A stretch of 64,000 nt of DNA, taken from Affinundibacterium seohonense. Lineage in GTDB: Bacteria > Pseudomonadota > Gammaproteobacteria > Burkholderiales > Burkholderiaceae_D. Positions 18,204 to 27,800 of the stretch are shown piece by piece. The stretch is taken from positions 1 through 64,000 of the forward strand of contig NZ_JACOFW010000005.1 of assembly GCF_014284305.1 (NCBI RefSeq), given 5' to 3'. Below the pieces are notes generated by a model. That model was not told the DNA's origin, searched no databases, and saw nothing but the letters and a program-made list of their open reading frames with translations. How positions within the stretch are numbered: position 1 is the first letter of the stretch; each line of letters starts with the position of its first letter. A program made the translations under genes and the position numbers.

Positions 18204-19355
18204 ATGCAAAGAGATTTTTTTAGACTACCAGGTTTTGCTTATCTTGTTGGATTCATCGCTATCACCTCCTCCTTAGCATTAGCCTGGCGGCAAGCGAGTT
18301 TACTTAGTTTTTCTTTATTTGCCTTGATCGCAATCAGCGTCATTTTGTTGGTGGTAAGTTTGTTGCGTAGCTATATCGTGCAAGACACATTAGAAGATAT
18401 CAGCCAACAAAATCAGAACGATGCTGACACCGTGGATGGTTTGCGTGACTTGCTAACCAATGTCTTGCCTCTTTGGGAAGCCCATATAGACTCTGTTAAA
18501 AGTCAGACCGAAGCCTCGGTACATCAATTAATCATGAGTTTTTCTTCCATGGTGGACGAATTTGACAAAGCCGGCTTTGGCGGTGTCAGTAATGTCGATA
18601 AAGATGCGTCACGCAATGCTGAAGCCACCATCACCCTATTACAACTATGTAAAAAAGAACTAGCACCATTGATCAATTCGCTTTCCCAGATGATTAATAG
18701 CAAGGATGAATTACTCAACTGTATTCGCGACTTGGCCAAAACGACCAGCGACATGAACAATATGGCGAATGAAGTTCGTCAAATTGCGGCACAAACAAAT
18801 TTATTGGCAATTAATGCCGCAATCGAAGCTGCACGAGTGGGGATACAAGGACGCGGCTTTGCAGTGGTGGCCGACGAAGTGAGGAAGTTGTCACAGATGT
18901 CCGCAGAAACGGGTAAGCGTATGACCGAAAACGTTGGCCACATCTCCAACATTATGAAATCCGCATTGAGTGTAGCGGATCGGTCTGCGATACAGGATAA
19001 ACGCATATTGGAAGTATCTGGTGCCGTGGTCAAAGATGTGTTGTCCCATGTCGAAACGATGGGAGATTCAGCGCAACAAATGCACCACCACGGCAATATC
19101 ATTCGCAGTGACGTTGAAGACTTGCTCGTCGCTCTTCAATTTCAAGACCGAGTCAGCCAAATACTACAGGTCGTACGCGATGATATATCCAAGTTTGAAC
19201 AGCTCGCACAGAACCTGCGAACAACTGGACTACCGGCCACAGAGGTCTGGTTGAATCACCTTAAAAGCACCTATACCATGAATGATGAGCATCGCAGCCA
19301 TGGCGAAAAAAATGCGGCAACTACGCCACAAGATTCTGAAATCACATTCTTTTAG
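18204..19355 (+). CDS. Short membrane-anchored methyl-accepting chemotaxis protein
   Basis: A 383-residue chemoreceptor-like protein. Two membrane helices close together (about residues 10-28 and 31-54) leave only a tiny loop outside, so there is no periplasmic sensor domain and no HAMP is evident. The signalling hairpin tip is seen in [22 protein letters not shown] and [14 protein letters not shown] (about residues 190-230), later [11 protein letters not shown]. It lacks a CheR-tether pentapeptide; the C-terminus ends EITFF. It probably senses an internal or membrane cue. AGGAT lies 9 nt before the ATG. The hybrid kinase follows in the same direction after a probable terminator. Confidence 0.88.
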   Translation: MQRDFFRLPGFAYLVGFIAITSSLALAWRQASLLSFSLFALIAISVILLVVSLLRSYIVQDTLEDISQQNQNDADTVDGLRDLLTNVLPLWEAHIDSVKSQTEASVHQLIMSFSSMVDEFDKAGFGGVSNVDKDASRNAEATITLLQLCKKELAPLINSLSQMINSKDELLNCIRDLAKTTSDMNNMANEVRQIAAQTNLLAINAAIEAARVGIQGRGFAVVADEVRKLSQMSAETGKRMTENVGHISNIMKSALSVADRSAIQDKRILEVSGAVVKDVLSHVETMGDSAQQMHHHGNIIRSDVEDLLVALQFQDRVSQILQVVRDDISKFEQLAQNLRTTGLPATEVWLNHLKSTYTMNDEHRSHGEKNAATTPQDSEITFF

Positions 19356-19384
19356 GCGACGTTTCAGCGCCTACTCTATCAACG

Positions 19385-19421
19385 GCTGTACGTGACGAGC
19401 GCACGTACAGCAATTCTTTTC
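19385..19421 (+). terminator. Hairpin with short T tract after the chemoreceptor gene
   Basis: Perfect 10-bp arms at 19385-19394 and 19402-19411 with a 7-nt loop, followed by AATTCTTTT. A probable but weak-tailed terminator, so some read-through into the kinase gene is likely. Confidence 0.55.
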
Positions 19422-19443
19422 CCCTGCTACAACGGAGTTTTCA

Positions 19444-22400
19444 ATGTGGTCCTCGTTGAATAAACCAAGAGTTCTAATCGTTGAATGCGACGAGCTGATT
19501 GCCATCTTCGTACAGCTAAAACTAGAGCTATTTGGTTGCCAAACAGTAGGACAAACTAAAACTGGTGCACAAGCGATCACGTTAGCGGGTGAACTACGGC
19601 CTGATTTGATTTTAATGGACACGCACTTGGAAGGTGACATTGATGGCATTACAGCGGCAGAAACAATCCGTAGTCAATACTCCCTCCCCGTTATTTTCCT
19701 CACTGGCAAAAATTGCGATGACATCATTGGACAGCTTAACCGCTATAAATCTTTCGCCTACCTAACCAAACCATTCTCAGATCAAGAGTTACGTGCTGTC
19801 ATACAGATGACACTGTATCGGCATCAGGCCGAAACAAAACTGCAAATCAGCGATTTAGCATTAAAAGCCATCTCGCAAGGTGTCATTGTCGCGACACCAG
19901 ATCATAAAATCGTCTCTGTCAATGATGCGTTCACCCAGCAAACTGGGTATAGCACGCAAGATATTTTCGGTCTGACCTGTGCGATTTTGCAAGGCCCTTT
20001 GACCGATCAAGCGACGATAGCTGCAATCGATCGAGCCTTAAAAGGCAATACACCTTATTTTGGCGAAATCTTAAATTACCGCAAAGATCAGACGATCTTT
20101 TGGAATGAACTGACCATTACACCAGCCTTCGACGAATTAGGTCAGCTAACCCATTTCATTGGCATTACACGCGATATCACGCAAAGAAAACACACTCTCG
20201 AAGCGCTACGCCAAAGTGAGTACGACTTACTCGAAGCCGAACGCTCAACGCATGTCGGGCATTGGATCTGGGAATCGAGTAACAATAAAATTGTTTGGTC
20301 TGATGAAATGAAACGGATATGGCAGCGTGATCCGGCTGAATTCGATGGTGATTTGTTTGAAATGATCAAACACACTGCCTATCCAGAAGATCAGCCAACC
20401 GTCATCGCATCTTGTAAAGAAGCTTTCGAAGACCGGGAAGAATATGATCCATTTGAATACCGAATTATCCTGCCGGATGGCCGTTTAAGAACGATCTGGG
20501 CGAAAACTGGTCGCAAGCAAAAAGATGCGAGTGGAAGAATTATACGTCTGACCGGAACGGTACAAGATATTACCGAACGCCGCCAAGCCGAAGATGAGCG
20601 CCGTTTAAATCATGCCTTGATGGAACAGGCATTTGGCAGCTCTCCGATCGGTATGGCATTGATCGATATTGAAGGAAAATTTCTGCGAGTGAATCGCGTT
20701 CTATGTGATATGTTTGGCTATACCGAGACGGAACTGTTGTACCAAGAAGCTAAAAAATTTACCCATCCAGACGACGTCAACCTAGACAAACATGCGATAC
20801 AACAACTACTGATGGGTGAGATAGAACGCTTCGAAATACACAAGCGTTACTATCACAAAGATGGCACCTTAGTATGGCTACAAGTCAATGTCTCGCTGGT
20901 CAGAAATTCGGCAGGAGAGCCAGTCAATTTTGTCACACAGATTCAAGATATAACACAAAGATTAATGGCGGAAGCGCATCTCAACCAGTTGTCTCAAGCA
21001 GTAGAACAAAGTACTGAAGCCATTATCATTACGGACGTGATCGGCAAGATTGAATACGTCAATGATACCTTTGTCAAAAAGTCGGGTTTCAGTAAACAAG
21101 AAACTATAGGCCGCTACCCAAATATTCTCAACTCAGGGCTGACACCTCAAGAAACGTTCACCACACTATGGAGAACGATTCGCGCAGGAGAAACCTGGAA
21201 AGGTGAGCTCATTAACCGACGTAAAGACGGCTCGCTATCGATCGAATACGCCACCATTTCTCCTCTACGCCAAGCTGATGGCACGATCTCCCATTTCGTG
21301 TCCACTCAAGAAGATATCAATGAAAAGAAAAAACTCGGTGAAGAGTTAGAAAAACACCGACATCATCTCGAAGAGCTGGTTGACAGTCGCACACAAGAAT
21401 TAGCCATTGCCCGTCAATTAGCGGAAGCGGCGAACCGCGCCAAGAGCGATTTCATCGCCAATATGAGCCATGAAATCCGAACGCCAATGAACGGTGTTTT
21501 GGGCATGACCTACCTAGCCTTAAGTAGTGCGACGGATACCAAACAACGCGACTATCTGCAAAAAATTCATTTATCAGGCCAACATCTTTTACATATCGTC
21601 GATGATATTTTAGATTTTTCCAAAATTGAAGCTGGCAAGATGACTATTGAAGGCTTGGATTTCAGCTTGGATGAATTAACTGCCAAGCTCTCGGCAATGA
21701 TGCATAGCAAAGTCGCAGGACGACAACTAAGTCTAAGTATTGAGGTCGGCCCAGGCGTACCACACCAGATGCATGGCGATCCTCACAGACTGAATCAGAT
21801 TCTGATTAATTACACGAATAATGCGATTAAATTCACCGAGCAAGGTGAAATAAAAATCAAAATTACCAAGGTGCACGATACGCCAAGTGGCTGGCTGATA
21901 CGCTTTGAAGTGGCAGATCCAGGCATAGGAATGAGCGAAGAACAGCAAAGTAAATTATTCCGCTCGTTCGAACAGGCCGATAGTTCAACAACTCGTAAAT
22001 ATGGTGGAACTGGGTTAGGTCTAGCAATTAGCAAACAACTGGCAGTGTTGATGGGAGGCGACGTTGGCGTTGAGAGTCAACTCGGTCGCGGTAGCCGCTT
22101 TTGGTTCACGGCAATGCTAGAACAAATTAAAGGGCCACCGATTGAAATCAAAAACAGACAAGAGGTGCCACCACATCAGAATGCTTTTAAACGACTCCAG
22201 AGTCTGAGCGAGAAATCGCCGGTTTGCATATTGTTAGTGGACGATAATGAATTCAACCAACAAGTCGGCAGTGAGTTATTGGAAGCTGCACATTGTCGCG
22301 TTTTATTAGCAGGAGATGGGCGCGAGGCGATCGAAAAACTACAGCAGGAAAAACAAGAGATTCACTGCGTCTTGATGGATATACAAATGCCAGTGATGGA

Positions 22401-24261
22401 TGGCTTGGAAGCGAGTCGGTATATTCGTACGATCCCTGAATTTGCCACATTGCCGATTATTGCCATCACTGCAAATGCCATGAATCAAGACAGAATTCAT
22501 TGCCTGGCTGCAGGAATGAACGATTTCATTGCCAAGCCATTTGCACCAGATTTATTGTATACCTGTGTTTTACGCTGGCTTAGCGACGAGGTATCCAATC
22601 CCCAAGCAGCACAGTCTGAAAGCGCTCAGCCGCTCGCAGCGACTATCAGTGATGGACTGACGATTGACCTAAGCATACTGGCAAAACTAGTCGGTAATTC
22701 ACCTGAAAAAATTGGTAAATTTGCGAAAAAATTTGTCGACTCGGCGCGCGCGAGTCTGCTCGAAATTCAGGGTCTACAACAAGCAAAAGATCTAACTGGT
22801 CTGTGCGCTGTAGGACATCGTCTAAAATCGAGCGCACGTACGGTAGGCGCGTTGCAGTTCGGGGAATATTGCCATCAATTAGAAGCGCTCAAAAATCAGG
22901 GCACCTTACAAGACGCTGCCAGTCTCATTCACCAGCTGCAAGAGATGTTCTCAAAGATAGAACAAGAAGTTGAGGTCTATCTCACGAGCAATCTACATCC
23001 TGCCTCCGGCGTCAGCACCGCACTAGCCGCTAAGGCCACCATTGCTGCCCTTCCAGAAAAAGTCAGGCTCAAAGACAATTTGCATGTACTGGTATTAGAA
23101 GACGAGGCTATTGATATGGAAGTCGCTTGCGGAGCCTTACGGAAATTAGGTGTCGCAAGGATTTCTAATTGCACCGAAGGAAATCAAGCCTTAGCTGTGC
23201 TGCGCACCTACGAGCCAGATATCCTCATCTGCGATTTGAACCTACCGGGCATGGATGGTATTAGTTTTTTAAGATTGGCCGCGGAAAATTCTTACAAAGG
23301 TGGCGTCATTCTTCTCAGTGCGGTCGACAGAAGCGTAATGCGAGCATCCGAAAATCTAGCTAAAGCCTATGGATTAAATTTACTCGACTCGCTGCGCAAA
23401 CCACTCGCAGAGGAAGAGTTACTACAAGCTTTAGCAAAACAAGTGCCTCTTCCTAAGAAACTGCAAGACACCTCAAAACTCAGTCAATTGAGTTTTACCG
23501 AGCTACAAAATGGCTTAACAGAAGACAGGATAGAGGTGTTTTACCATCCCAAAATTAACCTTAAAACGGGTAAAGTTGTCGGCGCTGAATGTCTGGCACG
23601 TTGGCGTCACCCTACCCATGGCCTATTGGGGCCGAACGTCTTCGTTTCCGTGATGGAAACCCATGGCATGATCGATGAACTAAGTAAAATCATCTTAGAA
23701 AAAAGTGCTGCTCAATTGCGCAAATGGTACAACCAGGGGCATCAACTAAAGCTCGCAGTTAACGTCTCCATGGACAATTTGAATCAACTGCATTTACCAG
23801 AGCAGTTTGAATCTATCTTGCAAAAAGTCGGCATCCGCCCATCCCAATTCATCTTGGAATTAACGGAAACACGTCTAATGGAAAACTTGACGGTCAGCTT
23901 GGAAATCTTGACACGTCTGCGTTTAAAAGGCTTTGGATTGTCGATCGATGATTTTGGAACAGGCTTTTCTTCCATGGAAAATTTAAAACAACTCCCATTT
24001 ACAGAATTAAAAATCGACCGAGCCTTTGTCAATGGCGCCAGTCATGATGAGGCATCTAAAGCGATTCTCAATTCCAGCATACAGTTAGGGAAAATATTTC
24101 ATCTAAATATAGTGGCAGAAGGAGTCGAAACTCAACAAGATTGGGACTTTATCGCCGATTCCGGTTGTGACGAAGTCCAAGGATATTTTATTGCTCAAGC
24201 CATGCCAGCAGACCAATTTATCGAATGGAAAATACAACAGGAAAAACGAGCAAAAAAATGA
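19444..24261 (+). CDS. Hybrid sensor kinase: REC–4 PAS–HK–REC–Hpt–REC–EAL
   Basis: A 1605-residue soluble phosphorelay protein. Order: receiver (phospho-Asp59), LOV-like PAS (about 135-250, Cys179), PAS_3-type PAS (260-380), PAS (390-505), PAS (515-630), coiled coil, HisKA (His676 in MSHEIRTP), HATPase (N-box [15 protein letters not shown] 855-860), receiver (Asp979), Hpt (His1125 in HRLKSS), receiver (Asp1264 in [11 protein letters not shown]) and a C-terminal EAL phosphodiesterase domain (Glu1382 in AECLARW; DDFGTG 1502-1507). The EAL motif reads ECL but metal-binding acidic residues are kept. Output is therefore probably c-di-GMP hydrolysis gated by an internal relay. No transmembrane segment. 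Start has GGAG 8 nt upstream. The free receiver gene follows 178 bp later. Confidence 0.93.
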   Translation: MWSSLNKPRVLIVECDELIAIFVQLKLELFGCQTVGQTKTGAQAITLAGELRPDLILMDTHLEGDIDGITAAETIRSQYSLPVIFLTGKNCDDIIGQLNRYKSFAYLTKPFSDQELRAVIQMTLYRHQAETKLQISDLALKAISQGVIVATPDHKIVSVNDAFTQQTGYSTQDIFGLTCAILQGPLTDQATIAAIDRALKGNTPYFGEILNYRKDQTIFWNELTITPAFDELGQLTHFIGITRDITQRKHTLEALRQSEYDLLEAERSTHVGHWIWESSNNKIVWSDEMKRIWQRDPAEFDGDLFEMIKHTAYPEDQPTVIASCKEAFEDREEYDPFEYRIILPDGRLRTIWAKTGRKQKDASGRIIRLTGTVQDITERRQAEDERRLNHALMEQAFGSSPIGMALIDIEGKFLRVNRVLCDMFGYTETELLYQEAKKFTHPDDVNLDKHAIQQLLMGEIERFEIHKRYYHKDGTLVWLQVNVSLVRNSAGEPVNFVTQIQDITQRLMAEAHLNQLSQAVEQSTEAIIITDVIGKIEYVNDTFVKKSGFSKQETIGRYPNILNSGLTPQETFTTLWRTIRAGETWKGELINRRKDGSLSIEYATISPLRQADGTISHFVSTQEDINEKKKLGEELEKHRHHLEELVDSRTQELAIARQLAEAANRAKSDFIANMSHEIRTPMNGVLGMTYLALSSATDTKQRDYLQKIHLSGQHLLHIVDDILDFSKIEAGKMTIEGLDFSLDELTAKLSAMMHSKVAGRQLSLSIEVGPGVPHQMHGDPHRLNQILINYTNNAIKFTEQGEIKIKITKVHDTPSGWLIRFEVADPGIGMSEEQQSKLFRSFEQADSSTTRKYGGTGLGLAISKQLAVLMGGDVGVESQLGRGSRFWFTAMLEQIKGPPIEIKNRQEVPPHQNAFKRLQSLSEKSPVCILLVDDNEFNQQVGSELLEAAHCRVLLAGDGREAIEKLQQEKQEIHCVLMDIQMPVMDGLEASRYIRTIPEFATLPIIAITANAMNQDRIHCLAAGMNDFIAKPFAPDLLYTCVLRWLSDEVSNPQAAQSESAQPLAATISDGLTIDLSILAKLVGNSPEKIGKFAKKFVDSARASLLEIQGLQQAKDLTGLCAVGHRLKSSARTVGALQFGEYCHQLEALKNQGTLQDAASLIHQLQEMFSKIEQEVEVYLTSNLHPASGVSTALAAKATIAALPEKVRLKDNLHVLVLEDEAIDMEVACGALRKLGVARISNCTEGNQALAVLRTYEPDILICDLNLPGMDGISFLRLAAENSYKGGVILLSAVDRSVMRASENLAKAYGLNLLDSLRKPLAEEELLQALAKQVPLPKKLQDTSKLSQLSFTELQNGLTEDRIEVFYHPKINLKTGKVVGAECLARWRHPTHGLLGPNVFVSVMETHGMIDELSKIILEKSAAQLRKWYNQGHQLKLAVNVSMDNLNQLHLPEQFESILQKVGIRPSQFILELTETRLMENLTVSLEILTRLRLKGFGLSIDDFGTGFSSMENLKQLPFTELKIDRAFVNGASHDEASKAILNSSIQLGKIFHLNIVAEGVETQQDWDFIADSGCDEVQGYFIAQAMPADQFIEWKIQQEKRAKK

Positions 24262-24439
24262 CCAAGCTGACGAAAACGACTTGGTTTATTCTTTAGTTAT
24301 GGCACAATGAATACAAGAAAAGATGACTTTTTAAGCAATAAAACAGCAAAGATTTAGTGCTTTCACTTGGCTCCGATTCAGCAGCATATTCGAGACCTGG
24401 AGACAGCTTCAAGACAAATGATGAAAAAGGATAAAAACC

Positions 24440-24841
24440 ATGGGTAAGCAATATTCAGATCTAAACGTCCTAATCGTTGACGATGACGAATTCCAAGTCG
24501 AATTCGTTTCCGATTTGCTGCAGGAACTTGGCGTCAAAAACATCACGACTGCGAACGGTGGCAAAAAAGGGCTAGTGGCCTTTGATATCGCCAAAGTCAA
24601 ACCAGACCTATTATTGTGCGATATACAAATGCCAGATATCGATGGTTTCGAGTTTATGAGCGCGATGGGTGAACGCCATTTTTTCGGTGGCGTGATCCTG
24701 ATGTCTGGGCAGGGTTCGCGGGTCTTACACTCCGCTTCACTGGTCGCGCAATTGTCCAGACAAAATTTTCTCGGTAATATTGAGAAACCCGTCAGCAAAT
24801 CTGACCTAGAAGATAAAATCAAACAGATACTTGCTTCATAA
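24440..24841 (+). CDS. Stand-alone response regulator receiver
   Basis: A 133-residue single-domain CheY-like receiver without output domain. Phosphorylation site is the Asp in LLCDIQMPDIDG (about residue 57), with the acidic pocket VDDDE near the start, Ser in LMSGQ and Lys in IEKPV. It resembles the third receiver of the neighbouring hybrid kinase (shared GGVIL[ML]S, LLCD/LICD and KP[VL] pattern), so it may take or compete for phosphate from the kinase's Hpt domain; partner is inferred from position and resemblance. An AAAAGGATAAAA site precedes the ATG. Confidence 0.88.
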   Translation: MGKQYSDLNVLIVDDDEFQVEFVSDLLQELGVKNITTANGGKKGLVAFDIAKVKPDLLLCDIQMPDIDGFEFMSAMGERHFFGGVILMSGQGSRVLHSASLVAQLSRQNFLGNIEKPVSKSDLEDKIKQILAS

Positions 24842-24980
24842 TCAGCGATATCGATTGAGCAAGACCACGTTCTTTGAATCCATTTTTGAACGTTAAAATT
24901 TAACAACGCCATACCGTATTAGCGAGGTTCCAACACCGATCTGGTGAGTCACTATCGATATCTTTGCGCATTGCCTTATA

Positions 24981-25010
24981 ATGCCCGCAAATTCTTTGCG
25001 GGCATTTTTC
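24981..25010 (+). terminator. Intrinsic terminator after the receiver gene
   Basis: Perfect 10-bp arms ATGCCCGCAA (24981-24990) and its complement (24996-25005) with a 5-nt loop and TTTTT tail. It ends 31 bp before the symporter start. Confidence 0.85.
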
Positions 25011-25035
25011 ATATCATTTACTTTTTTCTACCTCC

Positions 25036-26469
25036 ATGAATACTCTGCTTTGGTTAGTTGTCATTTACTGGGTTATCTCGGTTGGCCTGGGACTCTATGC
25101 AGCACGTTACGTTAATAACTCCAAAGATTTCGCGGTCGCTGGACGTTCCTTGCCAATGTACATCGTGACCGCAACCGTATTTGCGACCTGGTTTGGTTCC
25201 GAAACCGTGTTGGGTATTTCATCCACCTTCGTGAAAGAAGGTTTAAAAGGTGTGGTGGCTGATCCATTTGGCTCCTCTTTATGCCTGATCTTTGTCGGGC
25301 TTTTCTTTGCTCGACCACTCTACAGAATGAATCTGCTGACCATAGGTGACTATTACAAAGCCAAATATGGTCGTACCGTTGAGGTTTTGGTATCGCTTTG
25401 TATTGTTGTTTCTTATCTCGGTTGGGTCGCCGCCCAAATCAAAGCACTCGGCCTCGTGTTTAGCGTCGTCTCAGGCGGCGCCGTTGATATGAATACAGGC
25501 ATGATGATCGGTGCTGGCAGCGTCTTGATCTACACCCTGATGGGAGGTATGTGGTCGGTGGCAATTACCGATTTCTTACAAATGATCATCATTATGATCG
25601 GCATGTTGTACATGGGCTGGGAAGTGTCCAACATGGTTGGTGGTGCCGGCACTGTGATTACGCATGCAGTCAATGCTGGCAAGATGGAATTTTGGCCCGC
25701 GCCAACTACCCGTGAGGTTCTATGGTTCTTTGCCGCTTGGATCACTATGATGCTAGGATCAATTCCACAGCAAGATGTATTTCAACGTGTTGCCTCTGCC
25801 AAAACTGAAAACGCGGCCGCTAATTCCGCAGTACTTGGTGGTAGCTTGTATTTCTTGTTTGCGTTCATTCCTATGTTTTTGGCCTACTCCGCAACCTTGA
25901 TTGATCCTGCGATGGTAGCTAAGCTGATCAACACCGATTCTCAAATGATCTTGCCAACATTGATCATGACGCACATGCCCTTGTTCGCTCAAGTGATGTT
26001 CTTTGGCGCGCTGTTATCTGCAATTAAGAGTTGTGCCAGTGCCACCTTATTGGCACCATCCGTGACTTTTTCTGAAAACATTTTGAAACCTTTCTTCCCA
26101 AATCAGTCGGATAAACAGTTCTTGTTCATGATGCGCGTGGTGGTTTTAGTCTTTACCGCGGTCGTGACTTTGTTTGCGATGAACACGGAAGCGAGCATCT
26201 ACAAAATGGTGGAGAACGCCTATAAAGTCACGTTAGTGGCAGCGTTTATCCCTCTGGCATTTGGCTTATATTGGAAGCGGGCAACGCGACAAGGTGCGCT
26301 TTTGTCTATTATTCTCGGACTCAGCTCTTGGATTTTGCTCGAAATCAATGCACCTGAGGAGTTCTGGCCTCCACAGTTGGTTGGTGTGCTAATGAGCTTG
26401 GCAGGGATGTTATGTGGTTCTTTGTTGCCACAAATCCGGCCTGAAAAACCACAAGGGCAAACTATCTAG
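25036..26469 (+). CDS. Sodium:solute symporter family (SSS) transporter
   Basis: A 477-residue inner-membrane carrier with about 13 hydrophobic segments. SSS hallmarks: an N-terminal helix, DFAVAGRSLP after helix 1, ATWFGSETVLGISS in the unwound helix that forms part of the substrate/Na+ site, and the later LAPSVTFSENILKPF segment. Related proteins carry proline, pantothenate or other solutes; the substrate here is not clear. It is flanked by the terminator at 24981 and a 289-bp gap, so it is probably transcribed alone. The ribosome-binding site is weak. Confidence 0.88.
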   Translation: MNTLLWLVVIYWVISVGLGLYAARYVNNSKDFAVAGRSLPMYIVTATVFATWFGSETVLGISSTFVKEGLKGVVADPFGSSLCLIFVGLFFARPLYRMNLLTIGDYYKAKYGRTVEVLVSLCIVVSYLGWVAAQIKALGLVFSVVSGGAVDMNTGMMIGAGSVLIYTLMGGMWSVAITDFLQMIIIMIGMLYMGWEVSNMVGGAGTVITHAVNAGKMEFWPAPTTREVLWFFAAWITMMLGSIPQQDVFQRVASAKTENAAANSAVLGGSLYFLFAFIPMFLAYSATLIDPAMVAKLINTDSQMILPTLIMTHMPLFAQVMFFGALLSAIKSCASATLLAPSVTFSENILKPFFPNQSDKQFLFMMRVVVLVFTAVVTLFAMNTEASIYKMVENAYKVTLVAAFIPLAFGLYWKRATRQGALLSIILGLSSWILLEINAPEEFWPPQLVGVLMSLAGMLCGSLLPQIRPEKPQGQTI

Positions 26470-26537
26470 CCAAATTTTCCATTTGGATTTGTGGTGCTTA
26501 CTGAAGCACTTTGGAAATAATTTTGTTGCGATAGTGG

Positions 26538-26559
26538 CGTCAATAACGAGTTATTGACG
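26538..26559. repeat. Small inverted repeat downstream of the symporter
   Basis: Arms CGTCAATAA (26538-26546) and TTATTGACG (26551-26559) separated by CGAG. There is no T tract, so it may be an RNA-stabilising hairpin or operator rather than a terminator. Confidence 0.45.
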
Positions 26560-26696
26560 TCGAAGAGTGATAAAAATGTCCAAATATAGGCTTGCAGCAC
26601 ACAAATAGCATTGCAGTTGCGCCTAATGGAAAATCTAGCTTAAAGCCTACATATCCCTGAAATATTTCTTTGCTACTCTTGAGCGTCTGCCCTTTT

Positions 26697-26726
26697 TTGT
26701 AATTTCGAGGTGTAAACCGTTATAAT
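26697..26726 (+). promoter_or_regulatory. Probable sigma-70 promoter of fmdB–DUF502–aspS
   Basis: A perfect -10 TATAAT at 26721-26726 with TTGTAA at 26697-26702 and an 18-bp spacer. It lies 32 bp before the fmdB start codon and is the only good promoter seen ahead of this run of genes. Confidence 0.6.
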
Positions 26727-26758
26727 TCAGGGTTTTACAAGTTTTCCTGAGGATAAAA

Positions 26759-27106
26759 ATGCCTATCTACGCTTATCGCTGCGATGCCTGTGGCTTTGCC
26801 AAAGATGTGCTGCAAAAAATGTCGGACGATCCACTCACGGTTTGCCCTGAGTGCCAACAGGCTAACTTTAAGAAACAAGTCACCGCCGCAGGATTTCAAC
26901 TGAAAGGATCGGGTTGGTATGTCACCGATTTTCGTGGCGGTGCAGGTAATGCTAATAGCACTGGTGCAGCTACTGGTGTCAGTGCAAGCAACGACGATGC
27001 AGGCAAAGATAACAGTAGCGGTGCAACAACATCCGCAGCAACTGAGTCTGCGCCAGCGAGTACGACAAGTGTCGCCCCGGCGACTGGCAGTGACCAAGCA
27101 GCATAA
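26759..27106 (+). CDS. FmdB-family zinc ribbon protein
   Basis: A 115-residue protein of the FmdB regulatory family. The N-terminal zinc ribbon MPIYAYRCDACG ... VCPECQ provides two CxxC pairs (about residues 8-11 and 33-36); GWYVTDF follows at about 57-63. The remaining 50 residues are low-complexity Ala/Ser/Thr/Gly, probably disordered. Its molecular role is unsettled. GAGGA sits 6 nt before the ATG. The arrangement fmdB–DUF502–aspS is typical of Burkholderiales. Confidence 0.9.
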   Translation: MPIYAYRCDACGFAKDVLQKMSDDPLTVCPECQQANFKKQVTAAGFQLKGSGWYVTDFRGGAGNANSTGAATGVSASNDDAGKDNSSGATTSAATESAPASTTSVAPATGSDQAA

Positions 27107-27129
27107 ACCAAATAAGCGATCTCAGATCT

Positions 27130-27762
27130 ATGCGTAAATATTTTATAACTGGCTTATTGATTTTAGTTCCCCTAGCGATCACCGCTTGGGTACTGCACGC
27201 TGTCATTAGCACCATGGATCAATCCTTATTGCTGTTACCGGAACAATGGCGGCCTGAGGCACTAATCGGTTTCAGAATTCCCGGCTTAGGTGCCGTTTTG
27301 ACAGTTTTGATTATCTTTGTCACTGGCCTTTTGACCAAGAATTTCATCGGTAATTATGTTGTCGCCGCGTGGGAAGCTCTGTTGAACCGAATTCCTATCG
27401 TCAACTCGATTTATTCTAGCGTGAAGCAGGTTTCCGATACGCTGTTTTCCTCCTCAGGCAATGCCTTTAGTAAAGCGGTCTTGATTGAATACCCACGTCA
27501 AGGCTCGTGGACCATTGCATTCTTAACTGGCAAACCAAGTGGTGATGTCGAGAAGCATCTGGGCGCAGACTTCATCAGTGTCTATGTTCCTACCACGCCA
27601 AACCCGACCTCCGGGTATTTTTTAATTATCCCCAAAAAGGATGCGATTGAACTCGATATGAGTGTCGATACGGCGCTCAAATACGTAGTTTCTATGGGAG
27701 TCGTTGCACCTGAAGTCACCGAAAAGGTGGCCGAACACACAGCCCGAAATAAGGCAATTTAA
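27130..27762 (+). CDS. DUF502 membrane protein
   Basis: A 210-residue inner-membrane protein with two hydrophobic segments near the N-terminus (about 5-25 and 55-78) and a cytosolic C-terminal part. DUF502 family signatures are GLLILVPLAITAWV, RIPIVNSIYSSVKQV and PTTPNPTSGYFLIIP. Function unknown; the family is usually found next to aspS in betaproteobacteria, as here. It begins 23 bp after fmdB and ends 38 bp before aspS, so the three are likely co-transcribed. Confidence 0.9.
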   Translation: MRKYFITGLLILVPLAITAWVLHAVISTMDQSLLLLPEQWRPEALIGFRIPGLGAVLTVLIIFVTGLLTKNFIGNYVVAAWEALLNRIPIVNSIYSSVKQVSDTLFSSSGNAFSKAVLIEYPRQGSWTIAFLTGKPSGDVEKHLGADFISVYVPTTPNPTSGYFLIIPKKDAIELDMSVDTALKYVVSMGVVAPEVTEKVAEHTARNKAI

Positions 27763-27800
27763 TCAAAGATTTTAACTTTTTAGAAAACAGGTAAGAAATT

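Noticed and set aside
26735-27097. 120-codon minus-strand frame over fmdB
   Set aside because: It is Cys/Thr-rich with no family likeness and lies opposite the low-complexity tail of a well-recognised gene.
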